Assembly (NCBI GenBank): GCA_002414665.1
Contig: DIAF01000014.1
Location: 25,006 to 89,005 of the forward strand
Reading direction: 5' to 3'
DNA: 64,000 bases
Source: Halieaceae bacterium UBA5085
GTDB lineage: Bacteria; Pseudomonadota; Gammaproteobacteria; Pseudomonadales; Halieaceae
Notes under the pieces: model-generated
Told to the model about the DNA's origin: nothing
The model's input: only the letters and a program-made list of their open reading frames with translations
Databases searched by the model: none
In this document: positions 63,970-64,000 of the stretch, piece by piece
How the letters are laid out: each line of letters begins with the position of its first letter
Numbering within the stretch: the stretch's first letter is position 1
Position numbers and translations under genes: made by a program

Positions 63970-64000
63970 AGCAGCATAAAAAACCCCAGGGCACGATGTA

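Overview
The window is a GC-rich, gene-dense stretch of a gammaproteobacterial chromosome. Evidence for this is the uninterrupted order nnr-tsaE-amiB-mutL-miaA-hfq-hflX-hflK-hflC-DUF2065-(hisZ)-purA, the classic gammaproteobacterial superoperon, with queG, orn, rsgA and psd beside it. The hisZ insertion, the MutL with endonuclease motifs and the general gene set suggest a marine lineage near Cellvibrionales/Halieaceae or Pseudomonas. That placement is inference. No rRNA, tRNA, CRISPR array, insertion sequence, integrase or phage gene was seen.

Layout. 1-1225: 3' end of an M48-type peptidase gene and a small AraC-type HTH protein. 1235-14034 (minus): the superoperon for NAD(P)HX repair, tRNA modification (tsaE, miaA), cell-wall amidase, mismatch repair, Hfq, HflX/HflKC and purine/histidine synthesis. 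14141-17706: queG, orn, rsgA, psd. 17792-22918: PIN-PhoH protein and an RNase II family enzyme with clear divergent sigma70 promoters, then asnS. 22997-37165: mixed housekeeping and accessory enzymes (SYLF protein, SDR, PPOX, transglutaminase/TPR lipoprotein, cysH, nitronate monooxygenase, orphan ParA, Fe-ADH, FklB, NUDIX, cinA, pdxH, ggt, thioesterase).

37316-51605 (plus) is the most unusual part. It is a tightly packed 13-gene operon in which nearly every product carries an export or membrane signal: a TPR protein with a TonB-C-like end, five lipoproteins (one an M48 metalloprotease), a membrane-anchored repeat protein, a membrane protein with five PEGA-like repeats fused to a SUMF1/FGE-like domain, a small secreted protein, an ExbB/TolQ/MotA-type channel subunit, an ASKHA-like protein with an FHA-like tail, and two membrane-anchored vWA proteins. 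Both vWA proteins start with a transmembrane segment carrying an aspartate in an ExbD/TolR-like context. My reading is a proton-motive-force-driven envelope machine in which vWA domains replace the usual periplasmic B-subunit domain. This is a hypothesis from sequence; I know of no characterised system with this composition.

51618-64000: MBL hydrolase, dicarboxylate symporter, Kazal-like lipoprotein, divergent pirin/LysR pair, glutathionyl-hydroquinone reductase, SixA-like phosphatase, Tex, an unrecognised exported protein, ArfB, a 72-residue EF-hand protein, and a feoAB ferrous iron operon behind a good Fur box. No gap longer than 300 bases lacks a gene.
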